A stretch of DNA of 64,000 nucleotides from an uncultured Xanthomonas sp. (lineage in GTDB: Bacteria; Pseudomonadota; Gammaproteobacteria; Xanthomonadales; Xanthomonadaceae). Both the position numbers and the translations under genes were made by a program. The first letter of the stretch is position 1, and the number at the start of each line of letters is the position of its first letter. Below the pieces are notes generated by a model. It made no database searches, was not told where the DNA came from, and was given only the letters and a program-made list of their open reading frames with translations. The stretch covers positions 62,001 to 126,000 of the forward strand of contig CALTTS010000008.1 in assembly GCA_943912265.1 (NCBI GenBank). Direction: 5' to 3'. This document shows, piece after piece, positions 8,573 through 16,753 of the stretch.

Positions 8573-9061
8573 GTGACCGATCCCGCCGTTTTCCCGGATG
8601 CGATTCTCCCCGCCGGCACCGCCGCCCCGGATTTCACCCTCAAGGCCACGCCCGACCAGACGCTTTCGCTGCACGAACTGCGCGGCCATCCGGTGGTGCT
8701 GGTGTTCTATCCGGCCGACTGGAGCTCGGTGTGCGGGGACGAGCTGGCCGTGTTCAACCAGGCCCTGCCGTTGCTGCGCAAGGCCAAGGCCACCGTGCTG
8801 GGCATCTCGGTGGACAGCACGTGGTGCCATCAGGCCTACATCCAGTCGCGTCAGCTGCATTTCGACCTGCTGGCCGATTTCGAGCCCAAGGGCGCGGTGG
8901 CCCGCGCCTACGGCGCCTACGATGCCGAACACGGCTACTGCAAGCGGGCGCTGTTCGTGATCGACGGGAACGGCGTGATCGCCTGGAGCTACCTGTCGCC
9001 GACCGCGGTCAATCCGGGCGTGGACGGGGTGCTCGACGCGCTGGAGGCATTGCCCGCATGA
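8573..9061 (+). CDS. peroxiredoxin (AhpC/TSA family)
   Basis: A 162-residue thioredoxin-fold peroxidase. The active-site motif P-x-x-x-S-x-x-C appears as YPADWSSVCGDE, placing the peroxidatic cysteine near residue 48. VLGISVDSTWCHQAYIQSRQ and YCKRALFVIDGNGVI are typical of 2-Cys enzymes that reduce peroxides. It probably starts at GTG 8573, which has GGAG nine bases upstream. Its stop overlaps the start of the next gene (ATGA, 9058-9061), implying translational coupling with the DsbA-like protein. The pairing may link peroxide reduction to a dedicated dithiol partner, which is inference. Confidence 0.9.
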   Translation: MTDPAVFPDAILPAGTAAPDFTLKATPDQTLSLHELRGHPVVLVFYPADWSSVCGDELAVFNQALPLLRKAKATVLGISVDSTWCHQAYIQSRQLHFDLLADFEPKGAVARAYGAYDAEHGYCKRALFVIDGNGVIAWSYLSPTAVNPGVDGVLDALEALPA

Positions 9062-9594
9062 GCCTGCGCATCCCGGTCGGGCCGGACGACCACCGCCGCG
9101 GCAACCCGCATGCGCCGGTGGTGCTGGTGGAATACGGCGACTACGAATGCCCCGTCTGCGGCGGTGCCTATCCGCTGGTGAAGGATCTGTTGGCGCGGTT
9201 CGGCGACGGGCTGTGCTTCGTGTTCCGCAACTTCCCGCTGTCGGAAGTGCACCCGCAGGCGCTGCCGGCGGCGATCACCGCCGAGTACGCGGCGCGCCAC
9301 GGCCGTTTCTGGCAGGCGCACGACGCCCTGTTCGAGAACCAGGACGCGCTGGGCGAATCGCTCTACGCGGAACTGGCCGATGCCCTGCGGCTGCCGCTGG
9401 CCGGGCTGCGCGACGCCCTCGCCGGCGGCGGCGTCGAGGCCGAACGGGTGGAAGCGGATTTCGAGGGCGGCGTGCGCAGCGGCGTCAACGGCACGCCGTG
9501 CTTTTTCGTCAACGGCCGCCGCTTCGACCCGCGCGCGGGCTACGAGGAGCTGGCCGGGGTGATCGAAGCGCTGCTGGCCGGGCAGGGTGGCTGA
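9058..9594 (+). CDS. DsbA-family thioredoxin-like protein
   Basis: A 178-residue DsbA-like thiol-disulfide oxidoreductase. The active site CPVC is in YGDYECPVCGGAYP near residue 34, a helical insert follows, and the cis-proline loop is GVNGTPCFFVNGRRF. Such proteins follow the PHAPVVLVEYGDYECP pattern shared with DsbA/FrnE-like enzymes and the bacterial Na+/H+ antiporter NhaA fusion domain. No signal peptide is present, so it is probably cytoplasmic. It overlaps the upstream peroxiredoxin gene by four bases. A role as reductant of that peroxiredoxin is plausible but untested. Confidence 0.88.
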   Translation: MSLRIPVGPDDHRRGNPHAPVVLVEYGDYECPVCGGAYPLVKDLLARFGDGLCFVFRNFPLSEVHPQALPAAITAEYAARHGRFWQAHDALFENQDALGESLYAELADALRLPLAGLRDALAGGGVEAERVEADFEGGVRSGVNGTPCFFVNGRRFDPRAGYEELAGVIEALLAGQGG

Positions 9595-9658
9595 TCCGCC
9601 CGTCCACGCCGCTCATCCCCGACCCCCGCGCCTTTCCTCCGCTTCCCGGATCCGCCCC

Positions 9659-10294
9659 ATGTCCCTCGTCCTCTATGGTTCGCCCAGCACCGCCTCGCTC
9701 GTCGTCCACTGGCTGCTGCTCGAACTGAACGAGCCTTTCGAGCTGCACCTGCTCGATTTCGACCGGCGCGAACAGAAATCGCCCGGGTATCTGGCGCTCA
9801 ATCCGGCCGGGCGCGTGCCGACCCTGGTGATCGACGGCCAGGTGCTGACCGAGGCCGCCGCGATCGCGCTGCATCTGGCCGACCGGCATCCCGGGCGCGG
9901 GCTGTTGCCGGCACCGGGCACGGCCGCGCGTGCGCAGGCCTACCGCTGGATGTTCTTCTGCGCCAACACGCTGCAGCCGGCCTTCCGGGCCTGGTTCTAC
10001 CCAGACGAGCCAGCCGGTGCCGGGCTGGAGGCGCCGGTCCGGGAGCAGGCGCGGCGGCAGATCGAATCCGCATGGCAGCAGCTGGCCGACCACCTGCAGG
10101 CCAGCGGGCCGCATCTGCTCGGCGAACGGTTGTCCGTCGCGGATTTCATGCTGACCATGCTGATGCGCTGGTCGCGCAACATGCCGCGGCCGAGCGACGA
10201 CTGGCCGGCGCTGAAGGCCTTTGCCGGACGCATGAAATCGCGCCCCGCCTTCGCCGAGGTCTACCGGCGCGAAGGCATCACCGACTGGACCTGA
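9659..10294 (+). CDS. glutathione S-transferase family protein
   Basis: A 211-residue GST. The N-terminal thioredoxin-like domain starts MSLVLYGSPSTASLVVHW and has the glutathione-binding stretch NPAGRVPTLVIDGQVLTEAA. The all-helical C-terminal domain carries LLGERLSVADFMLTML. The Ser-rich tip (SPSTAS) is in the position of the catalytic Ser/Cys of theta/beta-type GSTs. Substrate is unknown. The ATG at 9659 is preceded by a C-rich stretch without a good Shine-Dalgarno. It follows the DsbA-like gene by 64 bases on the same strand, so it may belong to the same redox operon. Confidence 0.9.
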   Translation: MSLVLYGSPSTASLVVHWLLLELNEPFELHLLDFDRREQKSPGYLALNPAGRVPTLVIDGQVLTEAAAIALHLADRHPGRGLLPAPGTAARAQAYRWMFFCANTLQPAFRAWFYPDEPAGAGLEAPVREQARRQIESAWQQLADHLQASGPHLLGERLSVADFMLTMLMRWSRNMPRPSDDWPALKAFAGRMKSRPAFAEVYRREGITDWT

Positions 10295-10354
10295 GCCGGG
10301 GCCGCCGTCCGTGCGTTCCACCGGCGCGGGCCGGCGCACGGCGGGCAGGTGCAG

Positions 10355-11518
10355 TCAGTACCACTCCAGCAGCGAGATGCCGAGGCCCACGTAGGTGGCG
10401 CGGTGGTTGTAGTCGATCATGCTTTCGCCATAGCCGTCGAACACCTGCAGGTGGCCGCGCAGCAGGTTGTTGATCGGGAAGCCCCAGTCCAGCTGCACCG
10501 CGCCGTGCGAGCGGTCGCCGCCGCGGAACGAATGCCGCGCCATCAGCGCCACTTCGTGGCCGTCCTTGTGCCAGACCAGGGTGGCGTCGCCGCGGCCGAC
10601 GTAGTCGTCGATGTCCGGGTTGTTGTCGTCCTTGCGGCCTTCCGGTATCCGGTACCACGGGCGCAGCATCAGCGCCCAGTTGCCGCGGTCCAGGCCGATG
10701 TCGAAGACCATCCGGTTCCAGCTGCGCGAGAGCGGATCGCTCTGGCCGTTGGACTGGTGGTTCAGGCCGACGCCAAACAGGCGCCCGCGCCAGCCCAGCA
10801 AGCTGTAGTTGTTGCGGAACACCAGCATGGCTTCCGGTTCGTAGTTGGTCTCGCGGAATGGCCGCGAGGTGGCGCTGTTGTAGGCCTGCCAGCGCGAACT
10901 CTGGGTATAGCCGACCCACACGTCGCCGTTGTCGCCGAACAGGTTTTCCGCCACCTTGGTCTTGAAGCTCAGCTGGAATTTCAGCTCGGTGCTGTCCAGC
11001 TCGCGGCTTTCGGTCACGGTGTTCTGCGGATTGAGCGAAGCGGGGAAATCATTGCGCTTGCTCGTCCAGAACACCGGAAACAGGTAGACCGGCTTGTAGG
11101 CGCGCAACTGGAACGTGCCCAGCTTGGAGTCCTTGGCCAGCTCCCAGCGGCTGTCCAGCAACGAGCCCTTGCCGGCATTGGCAATGGCATCGCGCTGATC
11201 GTCGTGCACGAAGAACGGGGTATCGCTGTCCTGCGGGGCCTGCTTTTTGCCGGCCGATGCGGGCATCGCGTCGAGCCTGGCCTTGGCCTTGTCGGCGGCG
11301 GAATCGGCGGCCTGCGGGCTGGCGGCCTGGCGGCCGACGGCCTTGTCGTAGCAGACCAGCCGATCGGGATCGCTGCTGATGGCGGCACAGGCCTCGGGCT
11401 TGGCCGTTGCAGCGGCATCGTCGGCGACGGAAGACTGCGCAGCGGCATCAGGGGTGGCGGCGAGCGCAAGCATCAATGCGCAACAGGGCAGGGTGGCGGT
11501 GCGATCGATCGGGGTCAT
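10355..11518 (-). CDS. pldA: outer membrane phospholipase A
   Basis: An OMPLA-type phospholipase, a 12-stranded barrel that hydrolyses phospholipids misplaced in the outer leaflet. The 387-residue precursor has a signal peptide ending near AAAQS and a ~90-residue alanine-rich linker containing a Cys pair. The catalytic triad is visible: His254 and Ser256 in GLNHQSNGQS, and Asn268 in SRSWNRMVF. Their spacing matches E. coli His142, Ser144 and Asn156. ETNYEPEAML is another family signature. The chain ends in an aromatic residue (LLEWY), as barrel proteins do. It lies 16 bases downstream of the DUF456 gene on the same strand and is convergent with the GST gene. Confidence 0.93.
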   Translation of the reverse strand: MTPIDRTATLPCCALMLALAATPDAAAQSSVADDAAATAKPEACAAISSDPDRLVCYDKAVGRQAASPQAADSAADKAKARLDAMPASAGKKQAPQDSDTPFFVHDDQRDAIANAGKGSLLDSRWELAKDSKLGTFQLRAYKPVYLFPVFWTSKRNDFPASLNPQNTVTESRELDSTELKFQLSFKTKVAENLFGDNGDVWVGYTQSSRWQAYNSATSRPFRETNYEPEAMLVFRNNYSLLGWRGRLFGVGLNHQSNGQSDPLSRSWNRMVFDIGLDRGNWALMLRPWYRIPEGRKDDNNPDIDDYVGRGDATLVWHKDGHEVALMARHSFRGGDRSHGAVQLDWGFPINNLLRGHLQVFDGYGESMIDYNHRATYVGLGISLLEWY

Positions 11519-11534
11519 CGTTGTCCGGGGAAAG

Positions 11535-12032
11535 TCAGAGCCACCATGCGGCGGCGAACAGGCCGAGCATGGCGAAGGCCAGCGTCAGCTTCAAGATGAT
11601 GGCGGCCACCAGACCCAGCCAGGTGCCGAACCCCACCTGCGTGGCTTTGAGCCATTGGCTGCCGTGCCAGAGCTCGCCGATCAGGGCGCCGAGGAAGGGG
11701 CCGAGCAACAGACCGAACGGCATGAAGAACAGCCCCGCGAACGTGCCCAATACCGAGCCCCACAAGGCCTTGCGACTGGCGCCGACGCGCTTGGCCCCCA
11801 GCGCGGTGGCCCAGAAATCGGCCAGCAGCGACAGGATCGTTATCAGCGCCAACGCCAGCAGCGACCACGCCCCGACATGCCGGAAGCCGTCGGCCCAGGC
11901 GGCCAGCAGCATGCCGGCGAACATCAACGGTATGCCCGGCAAGGCCGGCAACACGATCCCGGCCAGCCCGACCAGCACGAGCAGGGCCGCCACGACTTGG
12001 GCGATGGTGTCGAAGGGAGCGGACAAGGGCAT
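11535..12032 (-). CDS. DUF456 family membrane protein
   Basis: A 165-residue integral membrane protein with about four or five hydrophobic segments. Glycine/proline-rich helices such as GLAGIVLPALPGIPLMFAG and GTFAGLFFMPFGLLLGPFLG are the signature of DUF456, whose function is unknown. The start at 12032 (MPLSAPFDT) fits homologues. A longer form from 12077 is open but would add an unlikely leader and has no ribosome-binding site. It precedes pldA on the same strand with a 16-base gap, so the pair may be an envelope operon. It is divergent from the cold-shock gene. Confidence 0.8.
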   Translation of the reverse strand: MPLSAPFDTIAQVVAALLVLVGLAGIVLPALPGIPLMFAGMLLAAWADGFRHVGAWSLLALALITILSLLADFWATALGAKRVGASRKALWGSVLGTFAGLFFMPFGLLLGPFLGALIGELWHGSQWLKATQVGFGTWLGLVAAIILKLTLAFAMLGLFAAAWWL

Positions 12033-12052
12033 TCCGGGTTGGAGGCGAGGGC

Positions 12053-12085
12053 TTGACAGGAACACGACGCGATGCATTGCATTTT
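12053..12085 (+). promoter_or_regulatory. possible promoter and long leader of the cold-shock gene
   Basis: A perfect TTGACA -35 box lies at 12053-12058, followed by T-rich sequence (12076-12085) where a weak -10 box would fall. Transcription from here gives an untranslated leader of about 170 bases before the start at 12260. Long structured leaders are typical of cold-inducible csp mRNAs. The -10 box is not convincing. Confidence 0.4.
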
Positions 12086-12259
12086 GGATGAACGCGAGTT
12101 AAGTTGCCGTCGCTGCGCTTGCCAGGGTCACCGTGAATCGTGGCCTGGACGGAAAGGCCGCAAGGTCTCCCGTCGTTGCACCCCGCTTCCTCCTTGCAAC
12201 CAGCCGCCGCCCAGGCGTAATCCACCACCCAGAAAAGATGTGTTCGAGGAGTAGCAGCA

Positions 12260-12469
12260 ATGGCAGACCGTGAGACCGGCACCGTCAAGTGGTTCAACGA
12301 CGCCAAGGGTTTTGGCTTCATCAGCCGCGAGAATGGCGAGGACGTGTTCGTGCACTTCCGCGCCATCCAGACCCAGGGCTTCAAGAGCCTGAAGGAAGGC
12401 CAGAAGGTGAGCTTCACCGTCGTCCAGGGCCAGAAGGGCCTGCAGGCCGACGCCGTGCAGCCCCTCTGA
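12260..12469 (+). CDS. cold-shock protein, CspA family
   Basis: A 69-residue single cold-shock domain. RNP1 is KGFGFI at residues 17-22 and RNP2 is VFVHF at 30-34, in a typical order: GTVKWFNDAKGFGFISR, then GEDVFVHFRAIQ, then the end GLQADAVQPL. It binds single-stranded RNA or DNA and acts as an RNA chaperone. AGGAG lies 9 bases before the ATG. It has a long leader and a strong terminator of its own, so it is monocistronic. Whether it is cold-induced cannot be read from the sequence. Confidence 0.96.
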   Translation: MADRETGTVKWFNDAKGFGFISRENGEDVFVHFRAIQTQGFKSLKEGQKVSFTVVQGQKGLQADAVQPL

Positions 12470-12489
12470 TTCCGGCTTCCGCGGATGTG

Positions 12490-12520
12490 GAACGGCCCGC
12501 TTCGGCGGGCCGTTCTTTTT
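12490..12520 (+). terminator. rho-independent terminator of the cold-shock gene
   Basis: A perfect 11-bp stem (12490-12500 with 12505-12515) is capped by a TTCG tetraloop and followed by five T residues. It starts 21 bases after the stop codon. The minus strand has no T-tract after the hairpin. Confidence 0.95.
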
Positions 12521-12546
12521 CAGGCAAACGATGGCAAGAGCGGCAC

Positions 12547-13029
12547 TCAGCGCAGCACGACCCGGCCGTTGACCACGCGCACGTAGGCATTCTCGGACAC
12601 GCCGCCCAGATCCTTCTGGTTCACCACCACAACCCGGCCGTCGTCCATCCGCACCTGAATGTCGTAGCTGTTGCCGGTGGTGTTCTGCTGGATCTTGTTG
12701 CCGGCATAGGCGCCGGCGGCCGCACCCGCCACGGCCGACAAGTTCTGGTTGCCCTTGCTGCCACCGGTGTGGTCGGAAAGCTCATGGCCGGCGATGGCAC
12801 CGACGATGCCGCCCAGCACCGCGCCCGCGGCCGTCGGAGCCGTGCGACCCGAGGCCACGGTGTCGATGCGGGTGACGATGCCGCAATTGCCGCAGGCCTG
12901 CTGCTGGCTGCCGTAGCCGGAACGGTCACCGTAGCCGTTGCCATAGCCGCCGCCGTATTGCGGGCCGGTGGCACAGGCGGCTAGGGTCAAGGCAACGGCG
13001 GCGCCGGTGACAGTCAATCGGATGTTCAT
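12547..13029 (-). CDS. glycine-zipper 2TM lipoprotein (17-kDa surface antigen-like)
   Basis: A 160-residue predicted lipoprotein. The signal peptide MNIRLTVTGAAVALTLAACA has a lipobox with Cys19. A Gly/Tyr-rich stretch follows, then a CGNCG motif, then the glycine-zipper segment AGAVLGGIVGAIAGHELSD with a second zipper AVAGAAAGAYAGNKI. The C-terminal part (YDIQVRMDDGRVVVVNQ) resembles the outer-membrane SlyB/PCP lipoprotein family. These proteins sit in the outer membrane and are linked to envelope stress. GGAGAG lies 8 bases before the ATG. It is one of three glycine-zipper proteins in this window. Confidence 0.88.
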   Translation of the reverse strand: MNIRLTVTGAAVALTLAACATGPQYGGGYGNGYGDRSGYGSQQQACGNCGIVTRIDTVASGRTAPTAAGAVLGGIVGAIAGHELSDHTGGSKGNQNLSAVAGAAAGAYAGNKIQQNTTGNSYDIQVRMDDGRVVVVNQKDLGGVSENAYVRVVNGRVVLR

Positions 13030-13171
13030 TGCACGCTCTCCTCTGCGGTGGTGCGGGGCGATGCTCCCGCTTGTTTCATCTTGATCGTTGCGCATCCATC
13101 GTGAATGGGGCGCCAATCGTCGAGTCGTGATGCTGGCACGGTGTTCCAGGCCGGCGGCGCGGGTGCGGCCT

Positions 13172-13177
13172 TACAAT
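13172..13177 (+). promoter_or_regulatory. -10 box directly upstream of tcdA (leaderless start)
   Basis: TACAAT is followed by exactly six bases and then the ATG of tcdA at 13184. This spacing places the transcription start at or next to the start codon. There is no ribosome-binding site, which agrees with a leaderless message. Confidence 0.6.
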
Positions 13178-13183
13178 TGCCGC

Positions 13184-13981
13184 ATGGATCCCGCATTGAA
13201 AGAACGATTCTCCGGCATAGACCGCCTGTACGGGACGGGCACGGTCGACCGCCTGTCGCAATGCCGTGTTGCCGTGGTCGGCATGGGTGGCGTCGGCTCG
13301 TGGGTGGTCGAGGCACTGGCCCGTTCGGCCGTGGGCCAGCTGAGCCTGATCGATGCCGACGACATCTGCGTGTCCAACACCAACCGCCAGCTGCCGGCAT
13401 TGGACGGGCAATACGGTCGCAACAAGGCGCTGGCGATGGCCGAGCGCTGCCGGGCGATCAATCCGGCCATCGACGTGTATGCCGTGCAGGCCTTCCTGAC
13501 GCCATCGAATCTGGAGGAGCTGCTTGGCCGCGGCTTCGATCTGGTGATCGATGCCTGCGACAGCTTCCGGGTGAAGGTCGAGGCCATCGCGTGGTGCCGT
13601 CGGCGCAAGCTGCCGATCCTCACCGTCGGCTCGGCCGGCGGCCGCTGCGATCCCACGCTGGTACGCGTGCGCGACCTGTCGAAAACCGAACACGACGCGA
13701 TGCTGGCGCTGGTGCGCAAGAAGCTGCGCGGGGAGTTCAATTTTCCCAAGGGCCCAAAACGCTATTTCAGCGTTCCGGCCGTGTATTCGCTGGAGAACGT
13801 GCGCTATCCGCAAGCAGACGGCAGCGTCTGCGGCCTGCGCCCGAATCTGGGCCCGGACGAGGCACTCAAGCTGGATTGCGGCGCCGGGCTGGGCGCGGCC
13901 ACCCACATCACCGGCGCGTTCGCATTCGCGGCGGTGGGCAAGGTGCTGGAGATGCTGCTCAAGCCGAAGCCGGCAGCCTGA
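13184..13981 (+). CDS. tcdA: tRNA threonylcarbamoyladenosine dehydratase
   Basis: A 265-residue E1-like enzyme (TcdA/CsdL) that uses ATP to cyclise t6A37 of tRNA to ct6A. The nucleotide-binding motif VVGMGGVGSWVVEALARSAV begins near residue 32. It is followed by LIDADDICVSNTNRQLPAL, which carries the Asp and Arg of E1 enzymes, and by VIDACDSFRVKVE. The C-terminal block VYSLENVRYPQADG is typical. Length matches E. coli TcdA. The start is fixed by a -10 box six bases upstream. The last 23 bases overlap the convergent tatD gene. Confidence 0.93.
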   Translation: MDPALKERFSGIDRLYGTGTVDRLSQCRVAVVGMGGVGSWVVEALARSAVGQLSLIDADDICVSNTNRQLPALDGQYGRNKALAMAERCRAINPAIDVYAVQAFLTPSNLEELLGRGFDLVIDACDSFRVKVEAIAWCRRRKLPILTVGSAGGRCDPTLVRVRDLSKTEHDAMLALVRKKLRGEFNFPKGPKRYFSVPAVYSLENVRYPQADGSVCGLRPNLGPDEALKLDCGAGLGAATHITGAFAFAAVGKVLEMLLKPKPAA

Positions 13982-14732
13982 ACAGGCGCTCGGCGTTGTG
14001 CCGGGTCTGCGCGGCCAGCGCTTCGGCCGGCATGCCGCGCAAGCGCGCGATGGTTTCGCAGATCACCGGCAAGCGCGCCGGTTCGTTGCGTTGGCCGCGG
14101 ATGCCGCTGTCGGGCTGGTCGGGCGCATCGGTTTCCAGCAGCAGTTGTTCGACCGGGACCGCGGCGGCCAGCCGGTGCAGGCGTTGCGCGCGCGCGTAGG
14201 TGACCGGCCCGCCGAGCCCGATCATGAAACCGAGCTTGAACAGCTGCGCGGCCTGTTCCGGGCTGCCGGAAAAGCTGTGCACCACGCCATGTTTCACGCC
14301 GATACGGCGGATCGAGGCAATCACCGCATCCACTGCGCGCCGTGCATGGACGATCACCGGCAGGTCGAAATCACGGGCCAGCCGCAACTGGGCATCGAAA
14401 TAGAAGCGTTGGCCTTCGGCATCGAAGTCGTCGACGAAGAAATCCAGGCCGCATTCGCCGACCGCGACCGGCTGCTCGCGCTCGATCCATGTGCGCAGTT
14501 CATCCAGATGCCCGGGCCGGTGTCGGGCCAGATACATCGGGTGCAGCCCGTACGCGGCGTGCAGCGCCGGCGCCAGCGTGCACACGTGCCTGAGCGCAGG
14601 CCAATTGGCGGCACTGACCGCCGGTATCACCTGGGCGATGACGCCGGCTTCATGCGCGCGGGCGATCACCGCTGCGCGGTCGGCGTCGAATCCGGGCGCG
14701 TCGAGGTGGCAGTGGCTGTCGATCAGCCGCAT
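13959..14732 (-). CDS. TatD family metal-dependent hydrolase
   Basis: A 257-residue TIM-barrel metallohydrolase of the TatD DNase family. The metal ligands are recognisable: DSHCHLDAPGF at the N-terminus, GECGLDFFVDDFD near residue 93, PVIVHARRAVDAV, VVHSFSG and LLLETDAPDQP. TatD enzymes act as 3'-5' exonucleases in DNA repair and quality control. The stop codon overlaps the end of tcdA on the other strand by 23 bases, so the two C-termini share DNA. It ends in FRLPASA. Three bases separate it from the DUF6116-like gene upstream, suggesting a two-gene operon. Confidence 0.92.
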   Translation of the reverse strand: MRLIDSHCHLDAPGFDADRAAVIARAHEAGVIAQVIPAVSAANWPALRHVCTLAPALHAAYGLHPMYLARHRPGHLDELRTWIEREQPVAVGECGLDFFVDDFDAEGQRFYFDAQLRLARDFDLPVIVHARRAVDAVIASIRRIGVKHGVVHSFSGSPEQAAQLFKLGFMIGLGGPVTYARAQRLHRLAAAVPVEQLLLETDAPDQPDSGIRGQRNEPARLPVICETIARLRGMPAEALAAQTRHNAERLFRLPASA

Positions 14733-14735
14733 CGT

Positions 14736-14969
14736 TCAACGCGCGGCCCGCTGCGCCGGTTGGCGGGCCGGCTCGGGCTTGCGCTTCCAGTTGGCCAGCA
14801 ACAGCGTGGTCAGGCCCAGCATCAGTTCGTCGAGGAAGTAGGGCGGCAGCAGGTCGTCGAACGGACACAGCAGGTCGATCACGAACAGCACGGCCGTCAG
14901 CTTGAACAAGGTGGGGTGGCGCAGGCGGCGGGCCCAGGCCAGCAGCGGCGCAGTGGCAGGATGCGACAT
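14736..14969 (-). CDS. small membrane protein, DUF6116-like
   Basis: A 77-residue protein with one or two hydrophobic segments (FKLTAVLFVIDLLCPF and ELMLGLTTLLLANWK) and a basic, Pro/Arg-rich tail. It resembles the DUF6116 family found in Lysobacteraceae, recalled from memory. Function is unknown. GAGAG precedes the ATG at 14969. A longer in-frame reading to 15074 exists but lacks a ribosome-binding site. It lies immediately upstream of tatD with 3 bases between them, so the two are probably co-transcribed. Confidence 0.7.
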   Translation of the reverse strand: MSHPATAPLLAWARRLRHPTLFKLTAVLFVIDLLCPFDDLLPPYFLDELMLGLTTLLLANWKRKPEPARQPAQRAAR

Positions 14970-15136
14970 GGGGCATGTCTCTCGTGGGTACGGGCCACAC
15001 GATACGGCCCCCGGCCCGCCGGCGGGGAGGCGCGTTAATGTCACGTACGGTTTCCGTGAAATTCGCGAAGCCATCGTTCAGGCGGGTCGTGATCGAATCC
15101 ACCTCAACGCGGCGGAGCCGCCCTGGGAGCATCGAC

Positions 15137-15958
15137 ATGAAGAACACCACCACCACCGCACTTGTTGCCGTCGGCGCGTTGCTGGTCGGAGGCATGGCCA
15201 CTGCGGCGTTCATGAACCATCGCGGCAAGACGCCGGAGGTCGCTGCCAGCCCGGCTTTGACCGCGCCCGTCGCGGCGGTGGGCGATGCCTCGGGCAGTCG
15301 GATCGAGCCGGCCGCCACCTCGGCCATCCAGTACGCCGAAGTGCTCAAGGTCGAGCCGGTCCGCGAGAAGCAGACGCGTTATGCCACGGTGATCGGCACC
15401 GAGCCGGTCAAGGAAACCACCACCACGTCCGTCCCGCACGAAGTCTGCAACGACGTCGTGGTGCAGGAGCGCCTGCCCGAGCGCGATGGCAATGTCGGCG
15501 GCACGGTGGTCGGTGCCGTCGTCGGCGGCCTGCTGGGCAACCAGGTGGGCAAGGGCGACGGCCGCAAGCTGGCAACGGTGGCCGGTGCCGTGGCCGGCGG
15601 CGCGATCGGCAACCGCGTGGACAAGAACCACGTCGGCGGCAAAGTGGTCAACAAGACCGAGCGCCAGTGCCACACCGAGCAGGCCACCTCCGAATCCAGC
15701 CGCGTGACCGGCTACAACGTCACCTACCGCAACCCGGATGGCACCACCGGCACCATGCGCATGGACAAGAAGCCCGATGGCCGGATTCCCTTGGGCAATG
15801 ACAGCAAGGTGGTCGGTTACGACGTCACCTACCGCTATCAGGGCGTCGAGAAGACCGCCCGCATGGAGCATCAGCCCGAAGGAGACCGCCTGCCGGTACT
15901 CGACGGGCAATTGGTCACCCAGACCGCATCGGTCGGCGGCACGGCCGCAGTGCGCTGA
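15137..15958 (+). CDS. glycine-zipper 2TM domain membrane protein
   Basis: A 273-residue protein with an N-terminal membrane anchor or uncleaved signal (TALVAVGALLVGGMATAAF) and a long region with conserved VEPVREKQTRYATVIGTEPV. The glycine zipper GTVVGAVVGGLLGNQVGKGD continues into GRKLATVAGAVAGGAIGNRV. Two repeats of the form GYxVTYR(N/Y)xDG follow in the C-terminal part (GYNVTYRNPDG and GYDVTYRYQG). Proteins of this make-up are common in Lysobacteraceae and of unknown envelope function. GGGAG precedes the ATG. Its zipper is nearly identical to that of the protein at 33572-33931. Confidence 0.88.
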   Translation: MKNTTTTALVAVGALLVGGMATAAFMNHRGKTPEVAASPALTAPVAAVGDASGSRIEPAATSAIQYAEVLKVEPVREKQTRYATVIGTEPVKETTTTSVPHEVCNDVVVQERLPERDGNVGGTVVGAVVGGLLGNQVGKGDGRKLATVAGAVAGGAIGNRVDKNHVGGKVVNKTERQCHTEQATSESSRVTGYNVTYRNPDGTTGTMRMDKKPDGRIPLGNDSKVVGYDVTYRYQGVEKTARMEHQPEGDRLPVLDGQLVTQTASVGGTAAVR

Positions 15959-15960
15959 AA

Positions 15961-15980
15961 CCGGCAGCTGATGCTGCCGG
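15961..15980 (+). terminator. hairpin after the glycine-zipper gene
   Basis: A 7-bp perfect stem (15961-15967 with 15974-15980) with a 6-base loop starts two bases after the stop codon. No T-tract follows, so its role as a terminator is uncertain. Confidence 0.35.
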
Positions 15981-16083
15981 GCTGAAATTCCGGGGTCGGC
16001 AGCATGCCGGCCTCGGTTCGCTTCGGGGGAAGCGGTCATCGTGCCCGCTTCGATCAGGTAGCGAGGAAGTTGCAGCGCTGACG

Positions 16084-16687
16084 GTGTACGGCATGTCCTT
16101 GTCGGGCAACTGCCACAAGGTGCGCCTGCCGTTGAATCAACTCGGCCGGTCTTGTGTCTGGATCGAGACGGACACGACGTTAGGCAAAACCCGCACGCCG
16201 GAATTCCTGTGCCTGAACCCTGCCGGCAAGGTGCCCCTGCTGGTGCGTGAAGACGGGCAGGTGTTGTACGAGTCCGGGGCAATCCTGTTCTGGCTGGCCG
16301 AAGGCACGCGCTACCTGCCCGATGACCGGTAGCAATGCGCGCAGACCTTGCGCTGGATGTTCTTCGAGCAATGCAGCCATGAGCCTTGCGTGGCCGTGGC
16401 CCCTTGCATCCAGCGCTTTCCGCCGGCGGGGCATGGCGCGGGAAGCGGAGCTGCCGCAACTGCTTAAACATGGCGAGGAGGCGCTGGCCGTGATGGATCG
16501 GGATCTGCTCGGGTACCCATGATTCAGCGGCGATGCCTACGGCATTGCCGACATCGCGCTGTTCGCCCATACCCATTGCACGGATGAAGCGGGGTTCGAT
16601 CTGGCGCGGTATCCGGCCATCGCCGGCTGGCTGGGGCGGATGACAGGTACGGCCGGGTTCGTGCCGATGCGTGCCGCAGGAGATTGA
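16084..16687 (+). pseudogene. glutathione S-transferase pseudogene (two nonsense codons and a frameshift)
   Basis: The first 82 codons read as a normal GST N-terminus: VYGMSLSGNCHKVRL, later NPAGKVPLLVREDGQVLYES and LAEGTRYLPDDR. A TAG at 16330 follows where homologues have Trp. The same frame continues for QCAQTLRWMFFEQCSHEP and loses homology near 16430. It resumes in the +1 frame as REAELPQLLKHGEEALAVMD, hits a TGA at 16520-16522 (again in place of Trp), and continues as FSGDAYGIADIALFAHTHC to a final TGA near 16687. Both stops are one-base changes from TGG. A reasonable ribosome-binding site remains upstream. The gene is clearly dead unless sequencing errors explain all three lesions. Confidence 0.9.
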
Positions 16688-16753
16688 AGCTGAAGGTCCC
16701 GGTGGGCCGGGGCCGGCATGCAAGCTTGGTTCCACGGTTTTCGCAACGGCCGC

